DNA from: Atriophallophorus winterbourni
Lineage: Eukaryota; Platyhelminthes; Trematoda; Plagiorchiida; Microphallidae
Reading direction: 5' to 3'
Length of the DNA stretch: 64,000 nucleotides
Assembly: GCA_013407085.1 (NCBI GenBank)
Contig: JACCGJ010014548.1
Span: forward strand, 8,592-72,591
Below the pieces are notes generated by a model that was not told the DNA's origin, ran no database searches, and was given only the letters and a program-made list of their open reading frames with translations. Shown piece after piece: positions 44,001-59,000 of the stretch (position 1 is the stretch's first letter; the number at the start of each line of letters is the position of its first letter). The position numbers and the translations under genes are program-made.

Positions 44001-47000
44001 TTCTCTTGAACATCGGTTGATTAGGTGAGTTTACAACATAATCGGGTAGATTGTTCCAAATAAAACAAACTCGCACGGCAAAAAATGTCATCTACAGTTG
44101 AGTCGCGAATGAGGGACAGTTAGAGCCAATGTGTGAGCTCTTGTCTTATGCGAGTTCCGCAGATTACGTCGAATTCAACAACAACAACTACGAAATGGGA
44201 ACACGCCAGAGAACAAAACAAACGCCCAAGCAAACACACATGATTTCGCCGGGCGCTGTGCAGAAAAGTAATGAAAAACAGGCCAGTCTTGTCGCCTGAA
44301 AGAAACTTCGCGGATGTTATACGGCTTGGTAACAAAACGCGTGACAGCTGTAACCGAGCAACAACTATTAACGCCCCGAGTATCAGTGATAGAAGAACAC
44401 ACTGATGCGTTCACTGAATGTACCGAAAGCTTAACATCATGTTAACATGTGTTCAAATCGACTAAACTTTTGATACGAGTTTAAAAGATATTGAGCGTTC
44501 ACACTTGAAGTACAAGCTCCAATCACCATATTATCGTAGCACTTGAACGCGCAACAAATGAAACTTATTTTCCAGTCATCGATTAAAGTTGGTTTTGCTC
44601 TCAATCGATTTATTGTCATTAAATGTTACAGTGATACTCATAGCACAGTTCACAACCACTAAATTTTGTTTTTCTTCCATGAAACACGAGGTCAACTACA
44701 ATAACATATCGAACGGTTAGTAACTTTGTAACAACGACTTAGTCCAAGGTAAATACTGGTGACAATGTGTCTTGACAACCAGGTTTAAGCGTTAGAATAT
44801 TGATAAACTCTTAAAAGCGATTCATCCCAGATTAAGATTGTTCATGTCGAATCTAAATCAAAATCACTTGCTTTTAATTACTTCTTCACAGTGCTGTACG
44901 ATCGAACAACCAATGACAGATCATATTTTCAGCGGTTCCATTTAAGGTGACGAGAGGAGTTTAAACTATCTGAAGACTTCGGAGGTAATGCCAGGGTGAA
45001 AATGCCAAGTTAGAAGCTGATTATTTTAATAACGAGGGAGAAGGAATTTCGCACAGTGTGCTGGATTCTTACATCGTAAAGCAAAGTAAGTTTTCCCTAT
45101 ACACCACGGAAAAATTAAAATCTAAGTCAACTTCTTGCCGGTCTATGACGGCATACGGTAGCACTAAGAGATTTGACCGATTCAAATCAGGTGTGATTTA
45201 CCTTCATGTACCAGCCATTGTCCAAAGCACTTAAAACGCAAGTGAACACTAGTGATTACATTTTTATTAGCTTAAAGGGCGCATGCACGGTGCATTACAC
45301 CGTTAACGCTAATGGAGCAATGTGATTGTAAAAACGAAAACATTGTGATAAAACTATCATTCCTAATGTACAATCACGTGCGTAGCGTGATCGCGCTCTA
45401 AATGGGCGAATTTAGAAACAGGTTTGTCCGATTTATTGCAATATACGGACTTACGCGTTCGCCGAATGTAATCTTTTTGAATTTGTCGTCTGTATTGAAT
45501 CCGAGGTTTTTCAGCAGCGTCAAAACGAAATAGCCGTCGAAGCAGAATTTGGCGGAATATTCGGAATATTTCTCGGTTTGTATCTAAAATCAGATACAAT
45601 GTTCGGTAAGACCAAATGCGCAGCTTAAGTCCTGTTCACACAACAATGCTAGTCAGCAAACCGAAAATGGAGTTGTTTCAAGGTCATTGAACAAATAGAC
45701 GTTTTTCCATACGCGTTAGAATAGAGAAGGCTAAAAACTTTGTACCGATAACCTTGAAGTTATTGAAATTACCTGGTGAAAGAAACAAATAATAGCAATC
45801 GAAAATAAGCAAGGTTACTCTATGGAGCGTCACGCTGAAGGAATTCACATTCATCAAGGGCTAGATAGAATTAGAAATTAGAAGAAACATGCAAGACTAA
45901 CTTGATATAAAATAACGGTTGGCATAAAAGGAATCCAGCTCTGATTTAGTGAAAATAATATGACCCAGGTTAGCATGTAAATTAGGTTTCGGGCTTGAAT
46001 AAACCTTTGCCTCCAACGGCTCTTTGATACAGCTACTAAAATCTACACAGTTAGGACAATATTCAAGTTGAACACTTGGGCGTCACTGATAATAGGAAGC
46101 AAGCATGGTAATGGGACAACTAAATTTACGAGGGTTCAGATTCGATGGGGAGAATATGTTTGTTAATCAGATATTAAAATGCTTTAATTTAGTTATCGTT
46201 CCACTAAATTATCACTTGTATATTGCGCCTAGCTCCCAAACCACACATGTGGCACGTTGCCAAAAAGTGGATGGCCGCGAATACTTTGTACCATGTGATG
46301 AGCACCGTTGTTGATAAAGAATCGAAAATAAATTCGTCTCCGATTGTGGGCAACAGAGGTTGGAAGCTGATAATCCCCATGCGAAGAGCCGAATATTTGA
46401 AGAATAAATGCGGGAATACTTTTAATCGATCTATGTCATTGATGAATATTGCATTCGAGCAAATGAACCAAATTATATGTTCGCAACATTTATTTTTCAC
46501 TACCGTGGTTTAAGTACCTACTGAAACCGGTTATTACTGTGTACAGTTGGTAAGTTCGACATTAAAGCAAAGTCGAGACGATGGTTAATTAGTGCGGCTC
46601 AAACAGCCCTGTTCGTATAAATACGTTAGTGCCTAGTTGTTAAAGCTCCACAACCTGGATATTGTTTTGAACACGGATTTGTCTGTATCTACTAAAACAG
46701 CGCTAAGAGATTTCAAATTTGTTTGCCATCCATCGATTTTGTAAGACTTGAAGTAATCTGATCACATCATTTGCACACAATAAGTTTGAGAGATTTTTTC
46801 ACATGTGACTGGTAGTAAATTTACCGTCTAAAGACCATTGGCAGGTACTAAATCGTTCATTAGTACAAGTGTATCACCCTTTTTCGCTTAATAAGGCAAT
46901 GTGTTCAATCTGAATCTTGTTATACGATACCACAGGCGATTAAAGTCTTAGTTCGACCGAGTTCTTCAGCATTGACAATCCATAACCAGTGTCGCAGTGT

Positions 47001-50000
47001 TGCAGACAGAGTAAGCATAATTCGCAAACACTGGCACAGTGAATGGATGGCAACCAAGGTTGCACCTTGTTACAACTGTTCGATTATCATATCGTGGAGG
47101 TAAGAATGCATTAGTGATGACTGTTAATCACGAGATTTCGGGTGGTATGCAGAACACGACCCTCCGGCACAACACAAGAGCAGAAAGCGCTGAAACGACC
47201 GACCGTGACAATTGCGAATCTGCAACAATCAGGGTTTCAAACGGGAAACGGTTGGAGCGATAATAGCCTTGGAAACATCAGCAGATGGACAATGCCGGAC
47301 GTAATCGAACGATATGCAATTTGTCACATTCGGTCGGAAAAGATCTACGTGATGTGGGGGCTTGTAGTAAACCGGTCGGCACGAAATGTGTTGACAAATC
47401 ATATATGTGACAACGGGTTCACACATATTGGACAGAGTTACCGTAACGTGATGCGTCTACATAGGATGGGTGTGATGTTTTGTACTTTTTGTAATATGCA
47501 TTCTCTTGTGTTGTGGGATTCGTGGATGAACGTAATTAAAGAGTGACCTCATGGATGAATAGGTAGGCAGTCGACACGTAGGAGCGACAAACACAGAGTG
47601 ACATGATTAATGTTGGATCGAGTGTTCTCGCATCCAGTGCAACCAACCAAATGGACGTGAGAACAGGATGTGCAGCTTGAACTCGATCGGCCTTACGTAA
47701 TCATCCGTCATACCTTACAATAGCACCATCAATCATGATGTTCATGACTTGCGGTAAAACAGCGGGATCAGATTCTACACGCCCAGAAGAGTTTAATAAA
47801 TAACATTAAACCAAACTTTTGTACCCTTGTTGTACGACATTTGATAAAATCTTTACAAAGCGAGTAACTATTTAGCTAATTCCGAAATATCATCCGGCTT
47901 CAATCACCAAACTAAATGTGGTATAGTGAATTGTGTAAGAATGACAGGTAAACGAGTTGATTTTTTTTACAACGACAGCATCTAGAATAGACAGAGTAAA
48001 CGATATTCATGCATGGTACATGCATGTGTGATTGATCTTACCTCTGACCAAGGTTTGGAACAAAAGGTTTTCACAGCTGTTTCCACCTTCGATGCAGTCA
48101 AACCGGAAGGTTCATCCTTGAAAAAGTACTGCATTACGTACGAGTAACCGGCATAGGCCTGACAGAAAGAAGCAGGTATCGATTATCAAGGTCACATTAG
48201 CTAGTAATATATTTTTCTATATTGTTGAACGCACAAAAATTTTGTAAAATACAAACAATCATAAAACACTTTCAACGGAACCCGCGAACAAAACTTCATG
48301 AGGCACTTGGAAAATTATTTGACAATTTCCCATTGTTTGCTCTAGTTTCATATTCTGTAGGTTGTCAGCTAAGAGGTCACAGTCTTTGTACCACAATCAT
48401 CATCATCATCATCATCATCATCAAAGATAGCAATACACCGGTAGCACGTACCGAATGCTTAACTGCCATACAACCGTGAAAAAGTAAAATCCTAAAAGAT
48501 GGGGAAGGGTGGGACTTAAATTGCTACGGCTTCTATAGAAGAGTAAGCACAAACAAACTGGGGAGAGGTGCCTACACCTCGAATGGAACAAGTTTCGTGA
48601 ACGAGTAAAGCGATATCAGCCGACAACTTCCTTGCGGCTTTCACTGTCATGTTTACATAAATTTATATCACGAACATTATTAATACCTGATTCAAGCGAA
48701 AAAGACTTTGAACGAAAATATTCACAGAAGACAATTGATATAGGCCTGGAACTTCGTGTCGACCCTTCCTTTTGTCCACATACGACAACATCTGACTTCT
48801 AACAATCATAATATTATATGCTAATCTCTTGGAATTGCTCGCATCAAAGCTCATCACCTTCTAAAACGGGGATATTTTGAGTCTGCCAGCAAAACTGCAA
48901 ATGGCGCTTGATCGAAATGGTGATTATTTCAATTGGATGAATAAAATGTCGTTTTTAATTCCAGAAAATTTTGAGTAAGATTTGTTCAAACGTAACACAA
49001 CCAAAACCTGAATTGTGTTGAAATTAAAGCTCAATTAATCATAAAAGATGTCTACGGTATATAGATAACACTTACCCGGAACTCACCACGCACGGTTGGC
49101 TGATACACATCGTTGAAAGAACAAGGTTGGTTCGTGCAGACCGAACTGTTGAATTGTTCCTGGATTATTTTTTGACACTCAGCTGCATCTCCACTGCCAC
49201 TAAACGCGAACTTGGTTAGTCCCTGTTTAAAAAACACGAAAATATCGCGCTTTTACTAATGAGCAGTCTTGCTGTGATTTCAAGAAGCGATTTTTCCATG
49301 TATCGGCCGAAATATTGTTTATTCATTTCTTTTGCAACAGAATTATTGCAACTATTGAAATGAGGCTACGAACAACTGACGAGCATAACAGAACACCCAC
49401 ATTAGTAGAGAACGCTTGTTAAAGCAAAAAAGTAAACAAGTTAACATGTAAGGAAGTGAATGCGTGAATAATCACTGCAGCTGGAGCCTGAAGTTGCAGA
49501 GCATAAAAAAGGATGAGATGCTTCCAGTCACTTGAGATAATGTATTTTATTTTCAGATGAACTTTGCAGAACTTGTACACGATTCAAGATTTATGGTGAA
49601 AAAGCAAATAGCTGTACAAAACCATAGGATATATGTATAAACGTTAAACAAATCGTTATTTTAATGTTTGCGTCCATGTATGTCAAGGGAGGAGCAAAAG
49701 TAATTCCGGAAATATTTGTTTGGATAGATTTGTTTTTCCAAATATGTGTGTAAGAAGGAATCACTAAGGGATTTCAGTAAACCGGGGCCAACACAGTATT
49801 ATTCAACATTAAAGATAGTAACTTTTGTTTGAGAATCATTTCGTTTGATGAGGAAACAATTTTTGGCGGTAGACTGTTCCACAAAAGCATACATCGACTG
49901 CGAAAAAGTTACGGCGAGAGTTTAATCGGGAATATTCACCTAGTAAAACTTATGCATTCAAGAATAATGCTTAACTCGGGTTCCACCAGATGGATAAAAA

Positions 50001-53000
50001 CAAATTAAAATTTAGATGCATGCCAGGCTTTGGCAACTGTGACGTGGATTCATAGATCATGAGCGCAGGCGCTCTAAGGTAGGTTTACTATGAGTGATAG
50101 TTACATATTTGACCGAAACCACTCAAAGCTTGGGTTTTGGTCACAATGATTATTTGTTTCTAGATAACCCGATCAATGCTAATTAATGCGGTGTGATATC
50201 GGGAAGGTTAAGATGTGAGCTTTCATTTGAAATTAATAAGGTGGACAGAACAGTTAATCTCACAAATCTGGCATTCAGTTTGAATATACTATAGATTCCA
50301 TCACCTCTAACGTGCACACGTTTTGAACACTCAGGCAAGCCGGTTAACTAAACTTGAGCACACCTTCTCTTAATTAAAGTTTCCTGGAACTTGCAGGCAT
50401 TTGATCGGATGCCTCAAATAATATCATATTCGTCTGTTTGTCTCCTAACACCGAAAAGCCAAACCATAGCATGCGTATCTAATTGACAGGTCTGTATTGA
50501 TGTGATTACATAATATTTTTATGGAGGCACTTTTGATCTGACAATTTTTACACCAGCAACAAAATGTTACCAAGAATTGCCATTGCCGATTCCATATTTA
50601 AGTATTTCCAATCGGTTTCATCCATTTTTCAATGTTGTATTATGCTCGTTTCCGTACAGTTTCGAATGGCATAGAAAAACTTACCGCAGGTTTGCTTAAC
50701 GGCTGCGGAAATACGCTTCTTGCGTAGCTTCCCGTAACGCAAGGGCTGCTGAAAATGATATCAGCATCTTGATTTTCCAATTTATAACCGGAAAGCAAGC
50801 AGGGATGTTTTATCTCAGCCGTTGTTTGTGTGCCCTAAAATAAAAACGGTCAAGGTGAATAACGTGTCGGCTTTTGGGATACATACAACTGGTTTCAAAT
50901 TGTAATCAAATATCAACATATTGTGATGCTCACATCCTTTCACTTACAGACCACAACCGGTTTCTGTTAGTTTGCCGTCATCAGATAGCGACAATTAGAT
51001 CAGGTTCAAGTAAGCACGTTTATAAATCGATTGATTTATTGGTTGTATACTTTAAAAATTAAGGTGTATAATATGCTAGTTATTTAGGAGACTTTCGGAT
51101 AAACAAGTACAAAATTTGAATGTGTTGGATAACTGTCTTTTTATCAGGTGATCAAATGAACTGGTCTCATATTGAACCATCGGCATCTGGATTTAAGGTT
51201 CGAAATTTAATGTTTGTTTTGCCAGCCTCTAAATGATATATGACCACAATTTTTATAATTTATTAAACAGGAAGGAAGAAGAAAAAGAAGAATTTGATTC
51301 CACACTGGATTGGAATTTTATTTTTTATTAGATGTTAGTCTTTATGCCTCAACTCAACTTCTGCTATTCAGGATATTGCGATTTGGGATTCACCGGAATT
51401 AAATTAAATGTGTCGGTTGAGTAAAGAAACAACCATACACCATTAATTGAACCTGGTGAACTTGAAAATGGCAACAAGCTTATCCAAAGCTAGAGCTACA
51501 GGAATAGCATTTCCCAATGTTAGACCCAACTCTTGGCCATTTCCTATCAACGATGCGGCACCGCTTCTCTGTCAGTAAGAACAATCGGTCATAAGTTCGC
51601 TGCACTCAAAATTTATGATCGAACTTTGTATGTTCACTGAAACAATTTTCTTCTTAATGCGGTCTAGCTCGCTATTCGATCAAGCAAAGTTTGGGCTGAC
51701 CTGATGTCTAATTATTGCGCTAACGGCAATGAAAATGCTTCGGAACAGTTACTTAAAACGGGTTCAGTGTACAATCGATTGCAATCGTGATTGTGTTCAA
51801 AAACGATCTTGTCAATGGCTTCCTCGATCGTTTGAATGTTTAATTACGAGAGGTTTCGCATGATTAGACTATGCCGGAGAGCTTGTCAGTGTAATACAAA
51901 ACCTCAGAGCATTGAACTCTGTATAGATTTAACAACAATTGATCTGAATGCAATGAAACCCAAATTAGGAGTAAGTTCATTGTTTCAACCAACAGACTTG
52001 AATTATTATCCTTCTGAAAATCACAATACAAAGCAAATTTTCTTGGTCACATTCAAATTTGCTCGGCTAAATTGGCGGATAACTCAAAGCAGCAACGGAT
52101 CAGCTGCAAGACAGATCGCGCGTCCAATTAGCAAGCCCATCTGCACCGGTCGCTAAACAACGGCTGGGAAAAACTGATAAATTCGTTGTTTTTCTGATTA
52201 TCTACTGGTTTGACCATGGTAGAAATCATTGGTTTATTCGAAACCAGGGATTCTCTCAAACGAAAATAGAATTAAGTACTGCAGTTTATGAAAATGTAAC
52301 GACTATGAACTAATGTCGAATGCTTGCTTTAACTGCATTCCGCTCAGCAGGGAACAAGTTCATGAATATAACGATTCAAGCGCACAGCAATCCAACGGTG
52401 AAAACATATTTACCCACACTCGAAAGATCAACAACACCAGACGAGAAAGTCAACATGTGTTGACATCAACAATCACGTGTGAGTGCAAGCCGAAGTGGCC
52501 CGACCACAACATAAAATGAATGTGTATCTAACGTTAAACGAATAAATTTCACTTCTATTAACTAAACGACACAATTCGCCATGTCATAAAAAGTGAACAG
52601 CATTCAAACTTATGAAAATAGCAAAGGTTGGGATGGCTAGTAAATGTCGTTCGTTTCGTTGCTCATAACTTTCGAATAAACGAACACGGATAGATCCCCC
52701 CAGCGATTTTATGACTTCCTTTGTATTCTTAAATGTCATTCTCTCGTCAAATTAGCTTGCACATACATGTGTTGCTTGACCTTGTTTGTCGTCAAGCGGA
52801 GTGACGAGAAAAGCTTGTTATGAAAGCCGTAAGGAAGCTGTCGTGCTGATATCGCTCTACTCGTTCACGAAACTTGATTTAAATGCATGCTCTAATCGGG
52901 GTGTAGACACCTCGTCCCAGTTTGTTTGTGCTTACTCTTCTATAGAAACAGCTTTTAGGTTTTACCTTTTTGATAGTTGTATGGCAGCTAAGCATTCAGT

Positions 53001-56000
53001 ACATGCTCTCTCTGATTATAACACACACGTACGATAAAACTATAGCAAAACAATCAATACCATATTGAAAAGAAATGAGTTAAGTTGACTTAAGTGAACG
53101 AAGTGAGACCAGTAATCGTCACAAACGGGTAAAAATTCCTTTGCGGCATACCGGGAATTCGGTAAGACACTATGCAATCTTTTATTTATATTTTGCGGAA
53201 AAAACTCACGATGACAGCAGCTTTGATCCTGTTTTCGAATTCATTTTTACCGAAACAGAGGAAGCTGTGACTGTACACATTATAATGCGTGCCAAATAAT
53301 TTCAAGGGATAAAAATCAACGCTAGTTTCGTCTGTTGTTGGAGCGTTTTCAGGCACGAAGGATATCTGTGTACTGGCGCCACCCAGATCGAGTGATCCGA
53401 CGGTTGTCAATGGGGATGACTGTGTTTTCTGTAATCGAAAAGCGTGCAATTCATAAAGCCAAAATCTCAACAACATTGTTCAGTTAGTAAAGTTTTGGTC
53501 ACTGGAAAAGCTTGTTCGTTGAAAATGAAAAGTGAAAAAAAACTAGCCGAAATTGCATAATTGATGAACATCGACGCTCGCCATATGTCCCGATCGGAAT
53601 ACTTTATCCGCGAACATACCGCCTAAATTATTGAGCGATTCTTGTGATGTTCGCATACTGAATCGAAGCAAAGTTAAACGTTGATTGGTCATTACTTACA
53701 AATAAGCGATCATGTTGCCGATCATCAAAGGAAAAACCGGCATTGCATTCGCTTCATGCAATCAATTGGATTCGCGTCGGTTCACGTGATAATGTTCAGC
53801 GCCAAACCACTCGTGACCTTGAAATTTAACCATTTACTTCCACTTGGGGAGTTTTTCTTACCATTCCGGAGATCAAATTACAACAAAGTTCATGGTAGCT
53901 TTTTCCAGTCTATGAACGCCAATTTCGAAAAACATAAAGCATTTTTAGCCGTGAAACCTTGACACAAAACCTATAGCAGTTGAAAATAAGTGATTGTTCG
54001 ATTATTACCTTTCTAATCTGCGCGGATGTGCAGCCATGCAGCACTTCTGTGCTGTGCGTCTAACATAGTGCTAAATTGATTGGCCAACTGTAGTGAGCTG
54101 CATTCTGAAACACGCTGGAGTCTCATTACCATTTCCTGTTCTTTTTTCTTCCTCATATCTGTCTAAGCCTGGGCAATCTGACGGTGTCTTAGCCCACGTG
54201 CAGTCTCTGACTGTGCGGCACTTTGACTGTATCAGGCTTGTGCTTTCATACCATACCATATACCTTTTTAATAATTCCAAATAACACGCCCTAGTTAAGA
54301 AAAAATCATTTGCATGCACCACACACCCCACGACCGGTTTCGTGCTGTTTGCACTCACCAGGTATGGGCAGTAGGATCAGGATACGCATGCGCTTGAAAC
54401 AGCGTAAGAATGATTAACAAGTTGCGCTTGTAAGCCACTTTTGGATACGGTTTGCACGACCAACGTGTTCAATCGCATCCAATCAACTGTTCAACCCATT
54501 ATGGTTATATTCCCATTTACATCTGCATAGACATCTGTGAAAGCATAGCTTGGTCATGCCGATCTTATCCAACAGTGTCATACAAGTGCAAATGTTGCTC
54601 GATATTCGTTAACTGTTTCAAGCGCAGGCGGATCCTGATCCTACTGCCCCTACCTGACGAGCGCAAACATCACGAAACCGAGTGTGGGTTGTATGTGATG
54701 GAAATGCATGCAAATGAGTTTTCTATACCTTAGTTAACCCTACGGTTAATCGTGTAAGTAGGAATCCAGTCAGAATTTAATTCACGATTCTACCAGGGTC
54801 AATCTACTTCAAATCTAGAATCTGTAACAGTTGCTGTAAGTAATAATTGATCACTACAAACTTTGGATCGAAACGATTTAAAATATTAAACAAGGTTATA
54901 CTTGAAGGCCACTGTTGCATAGGGTTCGTACAACGAACCACAATGTTCGAACACAGAATCATATAGTGATTCTTGGTCAAGCACTCAAGGCGCTTATGGA
55001 TGACCAAAGTGGAGTGTAATTTCGGGGGATGTGAGCAACACATCACTTTGATTTAAAATATCGTTTAACAGACGTATTATTATTCCGTTCTTCAAACTTT
55101 ATACGGAACAACTCCAATTTTGTTAGACACCAGACTTCTGCTGACATCGAGGATACATTTGAAAAATCAATCGGAATCAAAAAAATTGTGGGCATTGCAG
55201 CTCACTCTTCGTCTATTCGGAACTTATCAGACAAATAGAAAAGTGAACGATTGCAAACCCATGTACCTCGGAAATAAGACCCAAGTTATTGTTGACCGAA
55301 ACCCAACCGTAAAGCCCTTCTTCTGCACCGGACAACATACGGATCCGTTCGTTCGGGGTTTCCACTTCGAGACCGGATTTGAGCAATCCTCGACGCAAAA
55401 TTTCGAACAGCTTCAAACTTTTCAGCGGTGACATGATCCTGTTTAGCGAGACACAGGCGGTAATATAAATTGAGAGCTTAAACTGTCAAAATAAATTAGG
55501 CAAACATGAATGAAAAACGTTTGTTCTGTGGTATGCCAATAATGATCTCAGTGACATCATTCCTAATGGTTTCGATTAAAAGGACTTTTTCATAAAGTAA
55601 TGAATTCCCGGTACGTTTACAACTGACTACAGCGGAGATAGCGCAAGACTATTTTGTCAAGTTCGTTTCAACTAGTTGGTCCTAACGGTTGTCGACAGCA
55701 CGAGATGATTCATTCCAATTGATTCACGGATGGAACTTTAAGCTAGATGCATTCGAAAGGCTCACACGCTCGAACGAAAAGTGCACACCCTCGGTGTTTG
55801 TTTATGATGGTGTCTGACACGTTCGAATGCAATCGCATCACGTGAGCGCTCAATACTTTGCAACTTCATACGATGAAGCAATATTCCGGTTACGCAGCAC
55901 AATAGAACGGTTCCAATCAGAAAATCCAAGATTGGTTGGACAAATTTCATCTGGGATATTCAAACTGTCATGTGTTGGGTTTACCAATACGATCAATAAG

Positions 56001-59000
56001 TACCTCGAAGGAGCGAGACAATATGGAATAGTAGAGCAACGCAATCTCAACTTCTGCTAAACTGACCAGTAGGTTTTACTAAACGATTAAAGTAGACTAG
56101 TGTTTCGTAAATAGCGAATAATGTTCGTGATGTACTACATACACCGTCAACACGTGTCGAATGTAGTACCCAGTGATCTTCCATCGATTAAGTCCATAAC
56201 GAGTGGCGCCAATCATGCACCGTCATTGGTTTATTTTACAAGGTCAGCAAAGGATAATGTAAGTCGCGCAACTTATCGACAATCAGTCAAAGGGGATCCT
56301 GTGGTTGCGGTTAAAGCTTCCCCGGTCGCTACACGCGTATCACCATCGAATCAATTTCCCTGCTAGCGTATTACACTCGAAAGGAAAAGTTAGGTGTCGT
56401 GTTTCTACGGAACGAGATAATGAATTTATTAATTCTGGCAAAGTCAGAGGGATCTCAGAAGCATTTCAGTTTTATATTTTACATTTGTGTTCATATTTCA
56501 TGACAGGCTTGACGTGAGCCAACATCAAGGGAGAATAATTGACCTTGAGAATAAAAAGTTTTCATGTAGAATCTATGCCTCTACTGAGTTAATTCGAGAT
56601 TGTAGATCGACACTTCCGTGAATGTGCGGCACTTTGCCTGGATCAGGCGTGTGATTTCATACATCCGTGAATGTGACAGATGGATCAGAGTGATTTCGTC
56701 TGATAATGCACACCCACTGCGTGAGGTCCTCATGGCTTTCAAATCGTATTCATCTACGTGAAGCCAATATCTTGTCCCTTACCTTGTCCGCTAGTTCGTT
56801 GATCACTCGAAACTTATTCGTGATCTGAAGAGGCGACGGGCGGTGTGAATTTAGCCGCTGAGTCTTCACCTTAACAGTGTTTACGTAACGTTTTTGGAAA
56901 AGTATTTTCGTGCGGTTGAATTGGTATGATTGCTGAAAATTCGTGTACATGAATAAAGTCATTATTATATTAGCCTTTATCTTGGCCTTGAAGCCATCAA
57001 TTTCTGAAACTGTTATTGTTAGTGAAATACACACTACATGATTAGGCTTAATAAATGTCTTTATAATGGACTGATTTGTTATTTTTTATTTATTTCTGAA
57101 CTGCTTGATAAATATATCGATTTTTTCTCAAGAATAAAACCGGCGGTTTTATTCGCAAGCTCGTTGACGGTTTCATTTGTGGATTTCAAAATTTAATGGT
57201 CAGCTTGTTACAAATGCCACTTCCCGTCTGTTTACAAATTCCGTCTCGAAAATGCCAACCCCATCAATCTTTTGGAGAATGATATTTTTGTAGAACGATT
57301 ACGTATTCCGGATACATCTGTATGCCCGTAGATCAAACGAGACCGGAATTAAATAAACACTAATGACTAGATCGACTTGTTTACAGCTTCAAAAGATAGC
57401 AGAAGGCTGATCAAACTTTGGTGACAAGCAAAGGTGAGTTATCGATTAACACACTGCAAGAAGGAGAACAAATCGATCTTATGTTCAAAGTAATAAACTC
57501 TTGTCCTATTGTTGACATAATTAAAAGAGCAGCCGCTGCCATATGAAGGTGAACGTCCTTGATTGATGAAGAAAGCACACACATGATCTGCCGGTTGTTC
57601 CCTATGTTGTAGCATTTCAATTATAGGTTGTGAAGAATTCAGAATGTATACTGAGATTATGCGTATCACCGTAATTCAAACTTGTTCGTTCAATGCCTTA
57701 TGATGAGCTGGCTCGGGAAGTTCAACTGTACTTCAATGACGACCAGTCGTTGCTGAGTGTATAAAATTGTCAACTTGCAACCAACTTCCATCGAAATTCG
57801 CGACTAGGTATCCATTGAAACAAGTTGAGTGTGTCAGATTAAATTTTTGATCGAAAACACGTAATACATCGTGAAATACTTCAGAAAGGTTGAATGAAAA
57901 CCGTAAAATTTTTGGGTTTAACAGAGGCGAGGGCACCATCAAATTTGGATTATTCGAGATATAAAGTAGTTCATCAAAGCCCACCAACCACATACAACCA
58001 TTAAAAGGTTAAGCTGGATCGAAATCAAACGATTAAAGGTACATTTGATGCCACGCAAAAGTCTACTCGGATTTTTGCCGTTAAAACTAATGACGAAAAA
58101 CCATATTTCAGAAGATATTATGCGAGACATACGGAATATCCTTGGTTAGCTGATTGGCATCTATTGCCGAATCAACATGTGTTTGCGTGTGCAGTTACAC
58201 ATGGAAGTCAACGCCGAGATAAAACACTTGAATGAGGTGACACACATATTTATTAACCAAAGTAGGACTGCGTCTATTGCATGCCGTGCCACACTCAATA
58301 TAAATGGCAGATTGTTTGAAATTATATCCTACCATGCGGGGCCATACTACTCAGCTCATCTGTTGGTCCATTAATCTAAAACTATAATAACTAATTTGGT
58401 GTTATAGTTGTGAGAAGAATTTATAAACCACACGAAATGTAACCGATTAAAATAAGGAAAATTATCACGACGTGATGCCCAAGCAATCCTCGACAAGTAA
58501 GCCTCACAACACTTACAATTCCAATCTCATTCCAGCTGTCGCAGCCATGTAAACCGGTGTCTTCGACTTCTGGGCGCTTGAAAGATTTGCCGTCAAGGTG
58601 TTAAGTTTTGGCGATAGTTGGTTATATGCCTCGAAAGGCCGACTGACGTACGCAGATATGCCAGGCTCTGATAAAATAAATTGTGTAAACATATAAAATG
58701 TTGTTAATTTATGCTCCTGATACAATAACCAATTGTTCTGGCTGGTCGTATTAAGGTTTGAGTCAACTTCAACGTGTGTACTTCCGAAGTCGTTGGAATT
58801 CATTAGGGGTCAAACAACACTCAATTATTTAGTAAGAACAAAGCTTATTCCAGGTGGATTTTAACCATCGAGAAAATGAATTCCAGACAAAACCTCGTTT
58901 TATTTATCACAGGAATGAATCGCCTTTATTTCGTGGATCAGTTATCGTAATAATGAAACCAATTGTTTACAATTATTATGAAAATTTCCACGTTGCTTAT

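Noticed and set aside
45363..45599. 78-codon minus-strand frame
   Set aside because: The real coding register here is exon 9 of the NTPDase (45455-45583), which is in a different frame.
47039..47546. Two overlapping plus-strand frames of 74 and 134 codons in NTPDase intron 8
   Set aside because: No family similarity or splice evidence, and they overlap in different registers.
48396..48423. ATC array considered as a CRISPR-like or regulatory array
   Set aside because: It is a plain trinucleotide microsatellite; no spacer-repeat structure occurs anywhere in the window.
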